From: Delphinapterus leucas
Taxonomy: Eukaryota; Chordata; Mammalia; Artiodactyla; Monodontidae
DNA: 64,000 nt
Assembly: GCF_002288925.2 (NCBI RefSeq)
Contig: NW_022098063.1
Location: forward strand, 4,110,380 to 4,174,379
Direction of reading: 5' to 3'
Below, one piece after another: positions 44,756 through 56,294 of this stretch (positions within the stretch are counted from its first letter, which is position 1; each line of letters begins with the position of its first letter). The position numbers and the translations under genes are program-made. The notes under the pieces were generated by a model. It searched no databases and was not told where the DNA came from. It saw nothing but the letters and a program-made list of their open reading frames with translations.

Positions 44756-46980
44756 TTCTTATGTGTTGCCGCTTTTTTTGTTGTTATTTTTGTTTGTGTT
44801 AATTTGTTTTTTAAATTATATTTTGTTTTAGTTTGTTTTTTGAGAACTTGACATTTTCCCTCCCCTGGTGCCCACAACTGTGGGAGCAGCATTGGCTGGC
44901 CCATGGCATCTCTTTGGGACTCAGGAGTCACTACAGCTTCCGGGTAAGATTTCAGGTCCTGAGGGTCCCTCCCTACTGCATTTTGGGAAGACGTTTTAAG
45001 CAACAAGAGAGCTACTAACAAACTACAATATAGTTGAAAACTTTGCTGTCAGATGGTAGTTATATACAGCCTGAGTCTCACCTTGTCGTCACTCGTAAAG
45101 GCTACCTCTGAGCCCAGGCTCCCAGTACATACAGATATGTCATCTGATTGCCTTATTGCTTAAATTTGTTAACTTTTGAGAGCAATATCATGGAGACTAA
45201 GTAAAGGAAGATTCTAGGATTGTTAAACTTGCTAAAGCTTTTCATCAGTTCTCAGATGATTTCTGAAATGATCACATTTGGAGACATATTGCATGCAACG
45301 TTTCCACCTGTTAGAGCCCCATGAAATGGCCATTCCAAATGGTAATAATGCCAGGAAGTGAGTCGTATTCTTGCTAGATGAAAACCCCATTAAGACTTCA
45401 TTTGCTTCAAAGTAATTTACTTGGACCTCTTTCCTTACCTGAGTTAATGGTTCTTATCAATGTCCCAGTGCTCAAGGGATATAGTAGGCATTGTTTTTCT
45501 TTTTTTATAAGGAGAAAAAAAATATTGAGAAGGCAGAACTACAGCTCGTTCCCTCTGAGTGGGGGTCTGTTCTTTTTTTTTCCTATCACAGTTCTGTCAA
45601 TTCTCTTGCCAATATTTTCTAATTTCTTTCTTAGTTCTAAAGATTTTCTTCTAATTTATTCCACCCTCCAATTCGATGTCCCGCCTAGTAACAATTTCCC
45701 ATTCTCCCCCCAGTGTCTTTCCAGTCAACATCTAACTTTGCTTCCTCCTCGTTTCTTTTACCTCATGACTTCTTCTCTTACCCATAATCATAATTGGGTG
45801 GGTTTTTGCCATCCATGCAACAGTGGCTCAGTGGGATATCTGATAAATTCCCAAAGCCTTACAGTTTGACAGTAGCCAAATTCTGTATCCACGTGGCCTG
45901 ACATCCTCTTTACTAAACACACATTCTCATCGCCTATAAGTAATCCTACCCCCTTTGGAGTCCTCCACCACCACCACCAATTTTGAATATTTTTTTTCCA
46001 ATCTCCTGACATTATGAAGATTTTCTCAGCTTGCTGAAAGGAGAGCAGTGCTACTGTGTCATAATATTCAAAGTTCTCTTACACACATCCCCCATCTTTT
46101 CTTCTTCCTAATACCTACTCCCCACCTGCACTCTATTCAAACTCATTTCATTCTGCATACCTGGTGTTTTCCTATTCCTTGCTGGAGAAGGCATCACTGT
46201 AAAGCTGTCTAGATGGTCAACCACCAAAAATGTGCAAGGATCTCACAAGACCATGATCATAGGCCTAATTGGAGAATAACGACATCCCACAATTGCACAT
46301 AAACATGTTCCCATTTCAGTTTATGTCAATTATTAATAGAAAATTTAGCTGTTTTTTTAGAGAAATGCATTGTTTTGGGTTACTTCATCTTCAGAATCCA
46401 TTTAATTGGCTTTTTCCCAGATTTTTAGTTAGAACTAAACAAAAGCTATTGTAGACTAGAAAACATCAAACAAATATATCATGATTTCATTGCAAGTTGG
46501 TTTCACAACCTGCATACTTGAAAAATGAGCATCATCAGCTGAGTTTAAATACAATAGAGATATCAGAACTCGACCCACTGGCCACACAGGAAAAGATATT
46601 TACGTAAGCAAGCTTTCAAAAATCAGTAACTAGAGTGACATTTGATGTGGCACTTGATAAACAACAGCTAAAATGAAAAGTGTTAGTTATCCATGGTGAT
46701 GACTAATGATAAAATATGCATTGCTTCAATATTTCCATGTGTGGGAGAAACAAGTACGACAAGGAGGGCAGAGCCTTTCGTGATGAATGTTCCAGCCGGT
46801 GAGACTGCCAGGTGGTTCTGAGTCTCTGTAGAAAACTGTTTAGAAGGCTTGCCCTCTCAGAGGAAGTCAGCTCTGCTGCTTGAAGGTAGTGGTTTACAAA
46901 AGCCAGGGAGCTTTGAAAATACAGCAGACATAGCAATAACCATGGCCTCTACCCATGATAACCAAATAAAAATATCCAGG
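44756..46980. other. Unique DNA, T-rich
   Basis: Contains a T/G-rich (GTTTTTTGTT)-like stretch at 44,770-44,845, a pyrimidine-rich stretch at 45,590-45,780, and (CCA)n at 45,966-45,979. The 163-codon open frame 45,378-45,869 is rich in Phe/Leu/Ser because of the pyrimidine bias and has no recognisable domain. Confidence 0.4.
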
Positions 46981-46989
46981 GTGTCAATG

Positions 46990-47042
46990 TTCTGTCTTAA
47001 AGCTCCCAGCTGATTCTAATGTGCAGCCAGAGTTGAAAGCCA
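46990..47042 (+). mobile_element. MER5-like fragment
   Basis: 'ctgattctaatgtgcagcca' followed by GAGTTGAAAGCCA is the right end of a MER5-type hAT element. The left part is not seen. Confidence 0.5.
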
Positions 47043-47099
47043 TAGCTCTAGGCCTGGTGACTTATGAATTTTGAGGGTGGACAAGGAAATGTGGTTCCA

Positions 47100-47820
47100 T
47101 TTCAGGGTGGTGGACGAAGAATATCATCCGGCATCTTCATCCCTGCAGCAAGGGCCTTAACTGATGATCCTAAGTAAGAAGTGAAACTTTCAGTGAACCA
47201 GAAACCAGGATAAATCCTAAAGTATGGGATGTACACTGGATTGATGCAAAAACGCAGAGCCCAATCTAAACTGTGTACGGAAGACGAGTGCCAAAAAGGT
47301 GAAGGAGCACCAAGACTCCATCCCCAAATGTGGCAGACACCCGAAGCAGGAGGGTAACAAGGACAATCAACACTTCGGTCCTTGGGGCACTGCTGCAGGA
47401 GGGGCCATCAGTTCACCCTCTACTGATGCCTTTCCATCTGCTCTTGAGCCAAACAGCAGTGACAAAGTGTCAGTCTCCAGGTCGGAGTCATGGCCAGGGA
47501 GCCCAAATTAGATGGATATGGCTCTGTGTCATGAGGAGGGGAATTGGGCACCAGACCTGAACACCCCAGAGAAATCTCACCCAGTGGCTTTTCCTTCTTC
47601 ACTGTCCCTGAGAAAAGGCCAGAGGACAATTTAGAACAGCAATCTCCCCAAGAAGATGACTACTCATTGACAGACAATGCAATTTAATGGAGAATCTCAA
47701 CCATATAGATTACAGAGACAAGATCACCACACATAAGAAGAAGACCAACGCTACAGAAGATGACAAACTCAACAAGATGGATGAACTAACAACACCCAAG
47801 CAAGATAAGTGATAGAGCAA
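47100..47820 (+). other. Possible decayed mRNA-derived sequence, unidentified
   Basis: Translation shows protein-like stretches in shifting frames: 'SIPKCGRHPKQEGNKDNQHF' (frame 47,299-47,511), 'SLSLRKGQRTI' and 'SPQEDDYSLTDNAI'. The hydrophilic Ser/Asp/Lys-rich composition is unlike the neighbouring DNA. Stops and frame changes are frequent. I do not recognise a parent gene. A processed pseudogene is one reading; chance is another. Confidence 0.25.
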
Positions 47821-48796
47821 GCAAAGCAGGAATGAAGAATAAGCATACGTTGATTTTCTGATAGATGTGTGAGGATAGAGCAGTCGCAAATAAATCAACT
47901 GGAGGTCATGGAGATTAAAATTTGGTCCTTATAATAAAAAACTGAATAAGCAGATGAAACTGATATTTTTCCTGAAATTTAATTTTATTAAAGACTAATG
48001 ATGTCTTATAACCTAGTGACTAGTGATAGTTCGTAAGTTTAGTAGTTTACTTTTTGGAAAGCGTATAACAATATTCAAATAAGACATTATAGAAAGTATT
48101 TTAAAGAATGAAATGTTTTCTGTAATTCTTTTTAAAAGGCTTGGTCCATTTTGAAAAATTGACAATGAATGAAAAATAAAATCAAAAGAAAGAAAAATAA
48201 GTTTTCCCCTCAAATACATAAGAAACACTTGCTGGTATTTGTATTTGAAGTGCCTGGAGTAAGATGGGCTGAATTTTTCAAAGGCAGTTAGTAATAGCTT
48301 GTACAAGGACTTGTTTCATTTGATCTAGCACCAACTAAAATAAAAATAAATATACCATTTAAGATATAGTCTGGTTTCTCCTCCATTTCTCATACTGCCC
48401 CATTACTCCAGGGCACAGTACTTAAGCACTCATTCTCAGATTACACACACTGGCAAGATTTTTTCCCCTTAAGATAGGATGTCAGCGAACGCCAGCAGGT
48501 ATCAACTTCTTTGATCAGGAATAAAGAACTCTACCTTCAGCAAATTCAATTACTTTCCTGGTCCTGTCATATAAAGCCTTTCTATTGCCACATCTGTTTT
48601 CTAATTATGATGGTTATTTCTGTCAAGGAAATTTCCCACCAGGCATGCTTGATCTATTTCTATTTCCTAATGATACAGTATTTTATTTTATGCAGTATCA
48701 CAAGTTTTCTTCTATTCATTCTTCTTTTTAAAATACTTTGTTACTCACCAAGGCATAGAGATCAAAAAGAGAACTGTCAAGTAGATCGTAAAACAC
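47821..48796. other. AT-rich unique DNA
   Basis: No repeat recognised. Could include distal 3' UTR-derived sequence of the AK3 retrocopy if that copy had a long 3' UTR; no poly-T boundary was found. Confidence 0.35.
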
Positions 48797-48917
48797 TTTT
48801 TTTTTGGCTGCATGGGATGTGGGATGTGGGATCTTAGTTCCCCAACCAGGGATTGAACCAATGCCCCCCGCAGGGGAAGCGCACAGTGTTAACCACTGTG
48901 CCTCCAGGGAAGTCCCT
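48797..48917 (-). mobile_element. Short older tRNA-derived SINE
   Basis: T-run, then 'ggctgcatgggatgtgggat' with a local GGGATGTG duplication, ending 'cctccagggaagtccct'. Target-site duplication 'taaaacac' at 48,789-48,796 and 48,918-48,925. Confidence 0.85.
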
Positions 48918-48925
48918 TAAAACAC

Positions 48926-49576
48926 GTTTCTTAACTTGAGTAACATCTGAAAACATAAGACGTCAATTACATTTTCCATTAAAGAAAATGCATTCAATTT
49001 TGGTGCTTGTACAAGAACTTACAATGTCAGTTTCTAACATGTTATATCCTTCAGTGAACACATATTTTCAAAAGAAAATAAATCATATTGAAGTAACACT
49101 TCCCTAAATTTTTATAGCAAATTGAAAATTCTGAGTAAACTGAAGGTATGTTTAACAACAAAAGTAATATAGCTCATATGGCCTCCTTATAGGTTTCTTA
49201 GTTTAAAGACAGCAGTAAACTCGCATTCTGCAGTGGATTGGTAAATCCAGTTATTTTTATCTGGAATTTTATAGAGGTAGCATCTCACAAAACCACATCC
49301 CCTGTGCTAGAAATGTCTTTTTTGGTATCTGGCTACACAAAAGCTTCTGATGAAATACTTTCTGCAAATTAGTATAATGTTAATTTTTTACTTTTCCAGA
49401 AAAATATGAAACCTTACCAATCACTTATTCTTACTGAACACAAGTTAGATTACTACCAGTTGCTCTTGTACTTTTGGTCTATAAGAATTTTTTAAAGTTT
49501 AGACATTTTTAATGTTTCTGAATTGCACACTCCAGAAGACAGCTGGATAAAACACACTAGACAATTTCAAAAAAAA
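48926..49576. other. AT-rich unique DNA
   Basis: It lies between two SINEs and downstream of the AK3 retrocopy in the minus direction, so it may be retrocopied 3' UTR. That is inference only. Confidence 0.35.
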
Positions 49577-49888
49577 AATCTTTTTTTTAATTAATTATTT
49601 TTGGCTGTGTTGGGTCTTCGTTGCTGCGTGCAGTCTTTCTCTAGTTGCGGAGGCGGGGGCTACTCTTTGTTGAGGTGTGCAGGCTTCTTCTTGCAGTGAC
49701 TTCTCTTGTTGCGGAGCACAGGCTCTAGGCCCGTGGGCTTCAGTCGTTGTGGCACTTGGGCTCAGTAGTTGTGGCGCATGGGCTTAGTTACTCCGTGGCA
49801 TGTGGGATCTTCCCGGACCAGGGCTCGAACCCGTGTCCCCTGCATTGGCAGGCAGATTCTTAACCACTGCGCCACCAGGGAAGTCCCC
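49577..49888 (-). mobile_element. Long tRNA-derived SINE (CHR-1-like)
   Basis: T-rich tail, then 'ggctgtgttgggtcttcgtt', 'gaggtgtgcaggcttcttct' and the head complement 'ccaccagggaagtcccc'. AAATCTT flanks it on both sides (about 49,574 and 49,896). About 310 bp, the long body type also seen at 15.5 and 52.0 kb. Confidence 0.9.
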
Positions 49889-50054
49889 AAAAGGCAAATC
49901 TTACTATCAGACTCATTTGGCATATCCTTAGTATCCCGAATAAAATCCACAGAAGTGAAACTAATATAATTTTCAAAGAATTCATTCATGGTGGGGTCTT
50001 AGAACAAGGAACTCCATGTGAAGAAAGGAAGAGTTCTGCTCATCTTGCTAATCA

Positions 50055-50749
<695 letters not shown>

Positions 50750-50930
50750 GGCTGCTGAGTGAGGCCAGGGCCAAGCCAACGGTTGGGCTCCTGGTTGGAC
50801 GCCAGCTGCGCCTGCGCGCTCGCTCCCAGTCGCGGCGGCCTGACGTCGGGGGTGGAGCCGCGAAGAAACGCAGAGGGCGAGAGGGCGTAACCCACGTGGA
50901 AACTGACGGATGCTACGGAAGAAGAGCGTA
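50750..50930 (-). other. CpG-rich 5' flank of the AK3 retrocopy
   Basis: CpG dinucleotides are dense compared with the rest of the window. The block holds a CACGTG (about 50,893-50,898), a TGACGTC (about 50,840-50,846) and several GGCGG/GCGC motifs. It may be retrocopied 5' UTR or first-exon sequence, or a pre-existing local CpG island. No TATA box was seen. Promoter activity is not demonstrated. Confidence 0.5.
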
Positions 50931-51199
50931 TGCGTGAGTTGTAAGATTGAGTCAAGGAATTCTCCCGCAATGCAGTGTGAAGGGCGGAAGAGGTGGGAGG
51001 TATGAAAGGAAAATGAAGAAACAAAGTGTAGATTCAAAAGTTCCACCTTTCACAGGTGGAAAAGGAGAGGAGGGAGGGATACAGTACTTAAAGAGATTAT
51101 TAAAGACAAGAATTTCTGGAATTAAAGAATGATACAAGTCACGGAACTAGACAGCGGGACAGTTCAGAACATCTAGAAGCAAATGTTGGCAAAGGTGTA
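50931..51199. other. Unique non-coding DNA
   Basis: Purine-rich (GGAGAGGAGGGAGGG at about 51,062-51,078). No repeat recognised. Confidence 0.4.
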
Positions 51200-51560
51200 A
51201 GTAGGTCTCTCACACTCCTGCTGGTGGGGTGCCCCCACAGCTGGTTTGGAAGGCAACTTGGCAGTGGCCATTTTTAAAAAAAATTTCTTCTCAGTATCTT
51301 CCTTGGAAAAACACTCTCAAGTGACAAGAAGGGTATAGGATGTTCATTTCAGCCTTATTTATAACAGCAAAAAATTATTAACAATGTATCTGTTCATTAA
51401 TTAGAGAATAGCTAAGTGAACCTTAGCCATACTATGGAATATTAATGCAGCAGCTAAAAAGATCTTTATGTGTTAACATGAAAAGATTTCTAAGACATTG
51501 TAAATGCAAAAAGTTGCAGAATGATACAATTTAGGTTAAAGAAAGATGTAATTTATGTTT
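51200..51560 (+). repeat. Old LINE-1 (L1M-type) fragment
   Basis: The order of 'ggtttggaaggcaacttggc', 'atgttcatttcagccttatt', 'catactatggaatattaatg' and 'tgcagaatgatacaatttag' follows the sense end of LINE-1 ORF2 and 3' UTR. Confidence 0.7.
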
Positions 51561-52009
51561 AAATATAACTATTAAGTGAACTGGGAAGCTGGGTTTCAAG
51601 CAGTGGAAAGACATGACTTGATTTTTGTTTTTAGATGATTGCTCCATCTTCAAGAAGGAGAGCAGTTAGAAGGCTATGTCCATAGACCAACAAAGAGGTG
51701 AGAAAGTACTATTTTAATTTTAATTTCTTCAATATAAGTGAGATTGAGCATCTTTTCATTTGTTTATGGACCATTTGCACTTTATTTCCATGTAGAATTT
51801 TACAAGTGACAATTACCTTCTAATCACTTCCCTGGAAAAATACTTGGGGTTTGGTTTACTCAACAAGATGTGAAACAGATCCTCAGCTTTGTCTCAGGTG
51901 GTCCAAGTGCACTGGCTTAATACAGTATCAGACTGTGCATCGTATGGCGCTACTCTAATTAGAGGCTGCGGAGCCACCAATCCTGCATCCGCTTCCTTCT
52001 CTAACCATT

Positions 52010-52365
52010 TTTTAAAAATAAATTTATTTATTTATTTATTTATGGCTGCGCTGGGTCTTCGTTGCTGCATGCGGGCTTTTCTCTAGTTGTGGCGAGCGGG
52101 GGCTACTCTTCATTGTGGTGTGCAGGCTTCTCATTGCAGTGGCTCCTCTTGTTGCGGAGCACGGGCTCTCGGCGCACAGGCTTCAGAAATTGTGGCCCGT
52201 GGGCTCAGTAGTTGTGGCTTGCGGGCTCTAGAGCGCAGGCTTAGTAGTTGTGCCACATGGGCTTAGCTGCTCCGCGGCATGTGGGGTCTTCCCGGACCAG
52301 GGCTCTAACCCGTGTCCCCTGCGTTGGCAGGCAGATTCTTAACCATAGCTCCACCAGGGAAGTCC
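52010..52365 (-). mobile_element. Long tRNA-derived SINE (CHR-1-like)
   Basis: (ATTT)n tail at 52,018-52,043, then 'ggctgcgctgggtcttcgtt' and so on to 'ccaccagggaagtcc'. Perfect 11 bp target-site duplication 'ctctaaccatt' at 51,999-52,009 and 52,366-52,376. Confidence 0.93.
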
Positions 52366-52376
52366 CTCTAACCATT

Positions 52377-53310
52377 CTTGAGCCACTTCATTTCTGAAAA
52401 AGATCCGTAAAAATGATGTGATGGCTTGTTCTCATTCTATGAGCAAGAGAGAAAGCTATTTCCAGAAAAAAGATTTTGGGATTGGAAACCTAATTTCTGT
52501 ATTTTTATTTTATGGTAGCGAAGTAGAACTGCTGCTCTAATTTCTCAGACTTAAAGAAAAAATAGTTTTTGCTGTTTTAGATATTTAAGTTAGTCATATA
52601 ATCTCTTCTGTTGTTGCTATATTCAAAAGAGTTACACTGAATACATAAGGTGTTTCAAAAGGTATATGGATATTTGATAGAAATTTAGCTCATATCTTCC
52701 AGCAAAGGAAAAAAAAATCATGTTATAACTTGAAACAGTATTTTGCATAATACTAACTGCTTTGCATAATAAAGCAGCACACTATGACTGTCTTTTAGGA
52801 TAACTAATTATATACATAAAAAGTGATCCTGCCAAGGCCTTTCTATCCTACTAGATAGATTTAGCCTTCTAGTGTGTTCAGCCTTTAACTGAGATATCTA
52901 ATTTGGTACCAGACTCTGATCACAGAATATTTCAGAGGAGTATCTGTGGAGTGTGGTAGGGTTCACTTGGCTATATGTGTGAGTGGGAAAGGATGTGTCC
53001 CAGAGCAGCTTAGAGCAGACACAGTCGGTGTTGGCCTGCTGGTAAGTGACAAAGCGTTTTAAAACTTACCCTTAATAGCATCTGGTAAGAGGTTCTTTGA
53101 CCAAATACATATAAACTAGTAGTAGCCAAGTAATATCAGACAATACATTTGATCTCATTTAGCAAAATGCATCCAGTGCCAACCAGATGTGACTGTGGAA
53201 GTTTATGGAAACTTTCTAGGTATTTTTCACAGTAATGGAATCCAAATGGCATAGCAGTAAAAGAAAAACAGCAGGGGCTCTTCAGATTATGCCGGTTTTT
53301 ATAGTACTAA
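52377..53310. other. Unique non-coding DNA
   Basis: AT-rich; no repeat or coding homology recognised. Confidence 0.4.
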
Positions 53311-53311
53311 T

Positions 53312-53430
53312 CATTCATTCGTTGACTCAGCAAACTTTAATCAGGCATTTATCTGTGTGACCAGTTGTTCTAAGCACAGAGGATGCAGCCTATGAGATAG
53401 AAAGAAGGCTGAGTGTCTGTCCCTGTGCCA
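53312..53430 (-). repeat. Possible LINE-2 3' end
   Basis: The blocks 'cattcgttgactcagcaaac', 'gttctaagcacagaggatgc' and 'tgagatagaaagaagg' follow the complement of the L2 3' terminus. Confidence 0.45.
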
Positions 53431-53559
53431 TGACCTTCTCACGGGTATTATGGGCCAGTGTTTCCCAAGGTGTGACAGTTGCTTCTCTGGAGAATGTGAG
53501 ATAAGTTTAGGTCTCTGTGAAAGAACATTCCCCTCCCCCACCTCCAGGTTTGATAATTG

Positions 53560-53720
53560 TGTTTTATTTCATTTTTAAAACTATTTTATTATGAAAATTT
53601 CACAGATACCTAAAATTAGAGAGGTAGTGGTGTAGCCCCATGTACTCTAGTTTCAACAGTGATAAACCTTTTGCTAACCTTGTTCTATCTCATATTTTTT
53701 CTTGAGTATGTTAAATAATA
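53560..53720 (-). repeat. Old LINE-1-type 3' fragment
   Basis: The blocks 'ctattttattatgaaaattt', 'gccccatgtactctagtttc' and 'aaaccttttgctaaccttgt' resemble the complementary strand of an old LINE-1 3' end. Tentative. Confidence 0.4.
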
Positions 53721-54049
53721 ACACTTTTAAATTATAATGAAGAGTATGTATGTTTTAATGTGCATAAGAAAAATATAGCTAGCACATCCAACCTAATACT
53801 TCACAGTGTTCTTGCTTAGGACAAAACTAAGCTATAAATTTGTTTTAAAACTGTTACACAGATAGGGCAAAGTTCAATGAGGGCAAACTTGACTGACTAA
53901 TAGACACTCCCCTTCATCGATTCCTTCCCTCTCTGAGGCTGGGATGGTTAGAAGTGATTCCTTCTTCTATAGGAAATGCTTAGCACCATGTGTGACACTT
54001 AATAAGCACTTACAAAAGAGAAGCTAATATTGTGTTTGGGAGCCATCTT

Positions 54050-54285
54050 TGATTCCACAGAACTGATACTGGCCAACATTTATTAAGCACTTACTGTGTA
54101 CAGGGACTGCGGTGGGAGATTGACATATGTTATCTCATTTCCTCTTCGTAGCCACACTCTGAGTAGATGTTAGGATCTCCATTTTCAGAATTAAAAATCA
54201 AGGCTCAGAAAAATGAAGTAACTTAAGGTCACAAAGCTATTAAGTGGCAGGGCTAGGACTTGAGTCGAAAGCCTGTTTTCCTGCA
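54050..54285 (-). repeat. MIR SINE, nearly full length
   Basis: The order of 'caacatttattaagcactta', 'acatatgttatctcatttcc', 'ccattttcagaattaaaaat', 'gtcacaaagctattaagtgg' and 'ggacttgagtcgaaagcctg' is a complementary MIR. Confidence 0.8.
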
Positions 54286-54414
54286 AGGCCCATCATGGTT
54301 TTCCACCCAGTTCCCAGGACAGCCAGGGCCTACTTCCCTACCTCTGGGAAACAGTTGGGGAAAGAACTAGATATGTGGAGTTTGGAGGCTTGATGTAAGC
54401 CTGATTCTTCCATT

Positions 54415-54660
54415 TGCTAAAGCTGTGGCCTTGAACACCTCCTTTCGCTTTTTCTGGCCCTCTGTGAGGACAGTTATACTAATTACCGCACGTGCGAGCG
54501 CAGAATACAATCATTCATGTGGAAATTTGACACCGTGGGCACCAAATAAATGTTTGCGCTGTATTCACACGCCAGTAACAGGGAATGTGATCTTGAGCAA
54601 TCCCCTTCCCTCTCTGGGTCTTGGTATCCTCAGCTGTAAAGATGATGGCGTAGGCCCTTA
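54415..54660 (+). repeat. MIR fragments
   Basis: Two MIR-like pieces: 54,415-54,490 ('gctgtggccttgaacacctc') and 54,588-54,660 ('gatcttgagcaatccccttc', 'cctcagctgtaaagatgatg'). They may be two elements or one interrupted element. Confidence 0.45.
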
Positions 54661-55960
54661 AAGTCCTGCTAGGGATAGTTGTTCCACGATTGTATTCCAA
54701 CTGGACCACAAGAAATATTAGTGACTGAAGTTAATGGAAATAACTAGGTACACTTCCATTCAGTGTGATTTTGTTTATAATTATGTATACTTGTCTTAGT
54801 CTGATTCCTTAGAAAGCAGAGCCAGACAATGACATGTCGCTGCTGCTTGTTACGAGGTACAATGCCAAGGAGCAGAAGCCAGAGACCTGAGAGACACAGG
54901 AGTGAGGCAGGGAAGGAGGGAGAGAAATTGGAGCAGGCGTAACTGAGCTGGTCGCCACCCAGTGCTCCTGGTTGCTCTGTCTTAAAGAAGCAGCCTCTGA
55001 AAAGCTGCATCTCAGTCTTTCTGGAATGAAAAAAAAAGAGAATGAATTTATCTACCAGTTTCCGGCTCCTGTTTGGCAACGCCTTGACCACAAGGGGTTT
55101 ATTCTTCTGTAATTATGGGTTGTACAGTTCTGGGCTCTGGGGCAAGATCCCTTGTGTCCCACATCTCAATGTGAACAGGGAGGCCCAGGATGAGAGATGA
55201 GAGGGGTGTGGCCTGGGCACGAGGCTGGGCTCTGAGAAGTGTACCTGCAAGTAGTTGGAACTGGTAGCCATGGTGGTATTTGGAACAAGAGATGGGAGGC
55301 TGAGGGGACCTGCGGTGGTGGAGGTGTGTGGTACAATAACTTCTGCCCCATTGACTTTTAAACAGAATCTGAAGGGGCTTATAAAATAAGGATGACGATG
55401 AGGAGGAAATAATTCATAGAAATATGAAAAAGAAATGACCTCAGTTTATTACCTGCAAAGGGAGGATAATAATAGTACTTATCCATAAGGCTGTTATAGT
55501 GAAAGAATGATTTCAAGAAGGTAGTATTCGTAGAGCATTTAAAATATACGTGGCATATAAAAGCCGCTATGCAGGTGTTTGTTTTAAAAAAGAAAATATT
55601 TAGCCACATGAGCTTTGATGGTTTCTGCAACTAAGCATTACATTTACCTCTAAGCTTTCTAGCACTTAAGGAAAAAGGGAAAGATGGTAGTTTTCATAAT
55701 TTACATTATCTGATCAAAATGAGCCTGCTAATTCTGAAAGAGAGCCAAGAGTCTATCTGACAAGAAAACCTAAAGGGAGCTGATCCCAAAGGGACATTAA
55801 AAAGCAGAATAAGTAACGTTTTCAAAATGAGTACTTCGGTAAGTCGTGCTGAGGAATGTCTCACATGGCTAATTCATTCACTGATACTTTACCAGACACA
55901 GTATTTCTGGGAGCTAAGATAGAGACGTTCAGATCTGTAGGCTTCTGATGTGTTACCCTG
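54661..55960. other. Unique or unassigned DNA
   Basis: 54,795-55,050 has the texture of an old DNA transposon or LTR but I cannot assign it. Nothing coding is recognised. Confidence 0.35.
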
Positions 55961-55962
55961 AA

Positions 55963-56294
55963 TTAGTGGTTCTCAAGCAGGGACAGCTTTGCCCCCGAAG
56001 GGACATTTAACAATGTCTGGTGATATTTTAGGTTGTCACAACTTGGGGATGGACGGTGGTAATGCTGCTGGTCTCCGATGGATAGAGGCCAGAGATGCTA
56101 TTAATATTGCGTGGGATGTACATATACTAAAAAACCTTGCTGGTTATCTGAAATTCAAATTTAACTGGGAATGCTGTGTTTAAATTTGCTAACTCTAGCA
56201 GCTACACTTCCTACATTGCACAGGACAGCCCTCCACAACGAAGGATTATCAGGCCCCAAACGTGAATAGTACTGAAGGGGAGAAACCCTGCCCT
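55963..56294 (+). mobile_element. MER20 hAT-type element with a nested insertion
   Basis: The left end 'tagtggttctcaagcaggga', 'aacaatgtctggtgatattt' and 'ttgtcacaacttggggatgg' runs to about 56,100. The right part 'ctacattgcacaggacagcc' to 'gagaaaccctgccc' resumes at about 56,200. Between them are about 100 bp that are not MER20. Confidence 0.8.
56101..56200 (+). mobile_element. About 100 bp insertion within MER20, family unassigned
   Basis: The block runs from 'gtgggatgtacatatactaa' to 'tttaaatttgctaactctag' and interrupts the MER20. I have a sense that this block recurs elsewhere in mammalian genomes, but I cannot name it. Confidence 0.5.

Noticed and set aside
45378..45869. 163-codon plus-strand open frame rich in Phe, Leu and Ser
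   Set aside because: It lies in pyrimidine-rich DNA that naturally lacks stops. No domain or conserved motif recognised.
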